From: Salinithrix halophila
GTDB taxonomy: Bacteria > Bacillota > Bacilli > Thermoactinomycetales > DSM-45169
Direction of reading: 5' to 3'
Assembly: GCF_042650125.1 (NCBI RefSeq)
Contig: NZ_JBHSAP010000003.1
Span: 1-64,000, forward strand
Length of the DNA stretch: 64,000 nucleotides
Below, one piece after another: positions 61,659-64,000 of the stretch. The notes under the pieces are model-generated. The model did no database searches. It saw only the letters and a program-made list of their open reading frames with translations, and was not told the DNA's origin. Within the stretch, counting starts at the first letter, position 1; every line of letters starts with the position of its first letter. The position numbers and the translations under genes were made by a program.

Positions 61659-62831
61659 TTATTCACCAACGGCCTTGGCTGCATTGATACGACCGTAAGC
61701 CCAATCGCTTCCCGTACCGGAAATTTTATCAGCCGTCCCTTCAATGGTGGAACGGATATCGGCTGCTTTTTTGCCCTGAGAAGCTAAGAGGCCCGCCAGC
61801 CCAGCCACATGAGGCGTGGCCATCGAAGTCCCGGAAAGGTTTTTGTAACCGCCTCCGGTGATTGTGGAGTAAATGTCCACGCCGGGTGCCGCCACATCGA
61901 CCCAGTCAGCTCCACAGTTGGAGAAATCCGCCTTTTTATCGTTGGAATCCGTAGCCCCTACAGCGATCGTCTTCTTGTAGTAGCCGGGATAATTCGGAGT
62001 GGTTTTGCCTTCATTTCCTGCAGCGGCAACCACGATTGCTCCCTTGTCGGCGGCATAGTCGACCGCGTCTTTTAACGCTTGCGCCCCTTTCGAGGCGCCG
62101 AGACTGAGACTGATTACTTTCGCTCCGTGATCTGCGGCATCCGTAATGCCATTAGCGACGGCATCCAAAGAGCCCCTCCCGTTAGCATCGAGAACTCGAG
62201 ATGCGTAGATCTTTGCATTTGGAGCCATACCAGCGATTCCGATCTCGTTATTGGTATGGGCCGCGGCAATGCCGGCACAGTGGGTGCCATGGCCATTCTC
62301 ATCCATCGGGTCGGAATCATTGTCGATAAAATCCCGGCCTTTGATGACTTTCCCTTTCAGATCCGGGTGATTGTAGTCCACGCCGGTGTCCACAATCGCA
62401 ATTTTGGCTCCTTTACCCGTAACGGTTTTCCAGGCTGTGGGTGCGTTGACCAGCTCGAGACCATATTGCTTGGAGTAATCCGAGTCATTGGGAGTGGCGG
62501 CCGCTTTGAAGGTAATATTCGGTTCGGCATACTCTACCAGGGGATTTTCTCGGTACATCTTGAGGGCGTTCTCTACAGAGCCGTGCACTTTCACGACATC
62601 GAACCCAAGTGCATGATTTTTGGATAAGATCTTGGAGTTCAGTTTATCGAGTGTCGCTAGCCGTTTGGTTTGGGCCGCACCTTGCTTGAACTTGACGACA
62701 ATCTCTCCCGCTTGGTATCCCGCATCAGCCTTTGTTTTTTCCCCCCTGGAGGCAGCAGCCGGGGAAGAAGGAAGTACTACAAGCGTGAGAGCGAGAGTCA
62801 TGACAGCGAGAGCGGACAATGAACGCTTGAT
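61659..62831 (-). CDS. Thermitase-like subtilisin, secreted
   Basis: About 390 aa. It has a signal peptide, a short propeptide and a compact S8 domain with IVDTGVDYNHPDL (Asp), GHGTHCAGIAA (His) and GTSMATPHVAG (Ser). It resembles Thermoactinomyces thermitase in the propeptide-catalytic layout. No canonical start fits: TTG 62819 is 21 nt from the SD and gives a signal peptide without basic residues. ATC 62831 is 8 nt from GGAGG and gives KRSLSALAVM, a normal signal start, so a rare AUC start is proposed here. Confidence 0.92.
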   Translation of the reverse strand: MKRSLSALAVMTLALTLVVLPSSPAAASRGEKTKADAGYQAGEIVVKFKQGAAQTKRLATLDKLNSKILSKNHALGFDVVKVHGSVENALKMYRENPLVEYAEPNITFKAAATPNDSDYSKQYGLELVNAPTAWKTVTGKGAKIAIVDTGVDYNHPDLKGKVIKGRDFIDNDSDPMDENGHGTHCAGIAAAHTNNEIGIAGMAPNAKIYASRVLDANGRGSLDAVANGITDAADHGAKVISLSLGASKGAQALKDAVDYAADKGAIVVAAAGNEGKTTPNYPGYYKKTIAVGATDSNDKKADFSNCGADWVDVAAPGVDIYSTITGGGYKNLSGTSMATPHVAGLAGLLASQGKKAADIRSTIEGTADKISGTGSDWAYGRINAAKAVGE

Positions 62832-62890
62832 CGAGAATCCCTCCTCTTTTCATCTGAATGTTGTTGCAAATCGGACAACACTTACTTCCT

Positions 62891-62911
62891 AATTACCTAA
62901 TACAGGTAATT
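62891..62911. promoter_or_regulatory. 21-bp palindrome upstream of the thermitase-like gene
   Basis: AATTACCT-N5-AGGTAATT is a perfect inverted repeat about 60 nt upstream of the protease start. A likely repressor or activator site; the regulator is not identified. Confidence 0.55.
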
Positions 62912-62948
62912 ATTGTGTTCCACCTCCATAAAAATGGTAGTTATATGA

Positions 62949-62980
62949 TAAAAAACGTCACCCTTATACAACGGGTGACG
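62949..62980 (-). terminator. Terminator of the 150-aa gene
   Basis: On the minus strand CGTCACCC-GTTGTATAA-GGGTGACG with TTTTTT follows the hypothetical gene's stop by about 90 nt and precedes the protease promoter. Confidence 0.82.
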
Positions 62981-63066
62981 CTGTTTCCCAGTTTCATTTT
63001 TCGACAAAAACCACGATCATTCGCGCCACGAACCCTGAACAAGAGATAATCGGTGCCTCAACCTTG

Positions 63067-63519
63067 TTATGGGGTGGGCTTATACTGAACACCTTCATCC
63101 GTAACCAATGGCCGTTCGGTTTCCCCCGAGGTAACCATCACGATGGAGCCGAAGACGGCACTGCCGGCAAGGTACAGGACTTCCGCCATATCGGGACCGA
63201 TGGTATAGTTCGGGTTCTCATCATGATGGGCAAAGAGGTCGCTCCCCGAAAACTCCGGATGTTGCTGCATCATGTTCTCCACCGACCGCCGACACTCCGC
63301 GGAATGAAGAACCAACGGAAAGATTCGCTCAAAGGTAGCACCGATAAAAGCATCCCGGCCTTGGCCTGCATTTGGTAAATCCTGTCCTTTCATTTCCGTC
63401 TCTACAAAAGCAGCGATTGTCGCCAGTTCATCGGGGCAACGTTCAAATAGTCGACTGCAAGAGAGGGCTGTTTTGCCCATTTTTCGCGCCATTTCTTGGG
63501 GTACTCCGTGTTGGATCAT
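63067..63519 (-). CDS. Hypothetical protein
   Basis: A 150-aa protein starting MIQHGVPQEMARK at 63519, with GAGGAGG 7 nt upstream; the longer in-frame reading lacks an RBS. It is helix-rich at the start, with two Cys (C22 and C29 in ALSCSRLFERC) and a third later (AECRRS). No family recognised. It lies downstream of the M23 peptidase gene in the same direction. Confidence 0.6.
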   Translation of the reverse strand: MIQHGVPQEMARKMGKTALSCSRLFERCPDELATIAAFVETEMKGQDLPNAGQGRDAFIGATFERIFPLVLHSAECRRSVENMMQQHPEFSGSDLFAHHDENPNYTIGPDMAEVLYLAGSAVFGSIVMVTSGETERPLVTDEGVQYKPTP

Positions 63520-63593
63520 GAGAAATCCTCCTCTGACCTTATTGCTTTTAATTTTCCTAGCCTTGCGGAAAACATGCAGAGGAGTTGTTACAT

Positions 63594-64000
63594 TCATCGT
63601 TGACGGCTTTCCCAGGTTCGCAAAAAAACATAAGGATTCATCGCCTCACGCATCGGAGAAAAGAGACTCTCCCGAACGTATATACCAAAATGGAGGTGAG
63701 GAGCAAATTTTCCTGTCGTTCCTTCGGGGCCGTATCCGCTGTCCCCGACGTAACCAATCACTTGACCCTTTTTCACCTTGGAGCCCAATTGAATGTCTTC
63801 GGCGTAGCGGGAAAGATGGGCATAGTAGTAAATAATCTGCGAATGCTCCCCATCCATCAGTGAAAGCCGCCAACCTCCGAGTTCGTTCCACCCTTTAGCC
63901 ACGACCCTGCTATCACGGACAGCGCGAAGCGGAGTCCCTTTAGCAGCGAATAGGTCCGTTCCTTCATGGGTGCGCTTCCCGCCATAGGTACGGCTGACAC
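63594..64000 (-). CDS. M23 family peptidase, C-terminal part
   Basis: A partial gene running off the window's right edge. The open frame reads GGKRTHEGTDLFAAKG, the LytM H-x3-D zinc motif, and continues through YYYAHLSRY to APHLHFGIY, the H-x-H motif. This is a LytM/M23 endopeptidase domain that cuts peptidoglycan cross-bridges, or a spore-stage relative such as SpoIIQ type. The N terminus is outside, so signals cannot be judged. Confidence 0.9.
   Translation of the reverse strand, partial: VSRTYGGKRTHEGTDLFAAKGTPLRAVRDSRVVAKGWNELGGWRLSLMDGEHSQIIYYYAHLSRYAEDIQLGSKVKKGQVIGYVGDSGYGPEGTTGKFAPHLHFGIYVRESLFSPMREAMNPYVFLRTWESRQR

Overview
The window looks like a chromosomal segment of a spore-forming, probably thermophilic Bacillota of the Thermoactinomycetaceae type (family placement is inference). 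It carries a gerA-type germination operon, the cortex-morphogenesis peptide CmpA, a thermitase-like subtilisin, HrcA/CIRCE control of groESL and the Bacillus-like block thiL-tsaE-tsaB-rimI-tsaD-(ydiF)-rex-tatC-groESL. GC content is about 50% in the core. AT-rich patches at 37.0-38.3 kb, 55.0-57.9 kb and 59.3-60.6 kb look acquired.

Layout. 0-0.5 kb: 5' tip of a 16S rRNA gene leaving on the minus strand, with two stacked rrn promoters. 0.5-5.6 kb: a DedA-unrelated small membrane protein, a DUF2935 protein and gerXA-gerXB-gerXC. 6-10.6 kb: a secreted HExxH protein and a tctCBA tricarboxylate transporter operon with a cre site and an internal attenuator hairpin. 10.6-13.8 kb: guaA plus a purine permease under a guanine riboswitch. 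14-17.7 kb: YciI, a cation-efflux transporter, a YhdL-like anti-sigma-type protein, a CDGSH protein and a BrkB-type protein. 17.9-24 kb: groESL, tatC (no tatA beside it), rex, a MoeA-like protein and 5-formyl-THF cyclo-ligase. 24-30 kb: an ABC-F protein and an NRAMP-pxpB-pxpA-pxpC operon. 30-36.5 kb: a 755-aa membrane phosphatase-like protein, a DnaA-box cluster and the t6A/thiL operon. 36.5-41.2 kb: two tRNA arrays (4 and 8 genes) around an AT-rich DUF4386 gene, a threonine-synthase-like gene and two tiny membrane-peptide ORFs. 41.4-45.8 kb: molybdenum cofactor genes. 46-50.4 kb: a Vpr-like protease and a HisC-type aminotransferase. 50.4-54.8 kb: a Bax-inhibitor-1 protein, a MoaD-MoaE fusion, MoeB and a beta-hydroxyacid dehydrogenase. 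55-58.2 kb: an AT-rich three-gene sulfur cassette (cysteine dioxygenase, Fe/2-oxoglutarate oxygenase-like protein, TauE-type exporter) bordered by decayed duplicate fragments of itself and of both neighbours. 58.2-64 kb: a DMT transporter, two small unknowns, SprT, CmpA, a thermitase-like protease, an unknown and a truncated M23 peptidase.

How genes cooperate. moaA, moaC, a MogA/MoaB protein, moeA, moaDE and moeB together give almost a full pathway from GTP to molybdenum cofactor; MobA is not seen here. tsaB, tsaD and tsaE plus rimI and thiL form one overlapping operon for tRNA t6A modification. The NRAMP-pxp operon couples 5-oxoproline hydrolysis to metal import. The most unusual item is the cysteine-dioxygenase / oxygenase / sulfite-exporter cassette inside a duplication scar. 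The strongest non-coding signal is a cluster of four perfect DnaA boxes just past the 3' end of tsaD.
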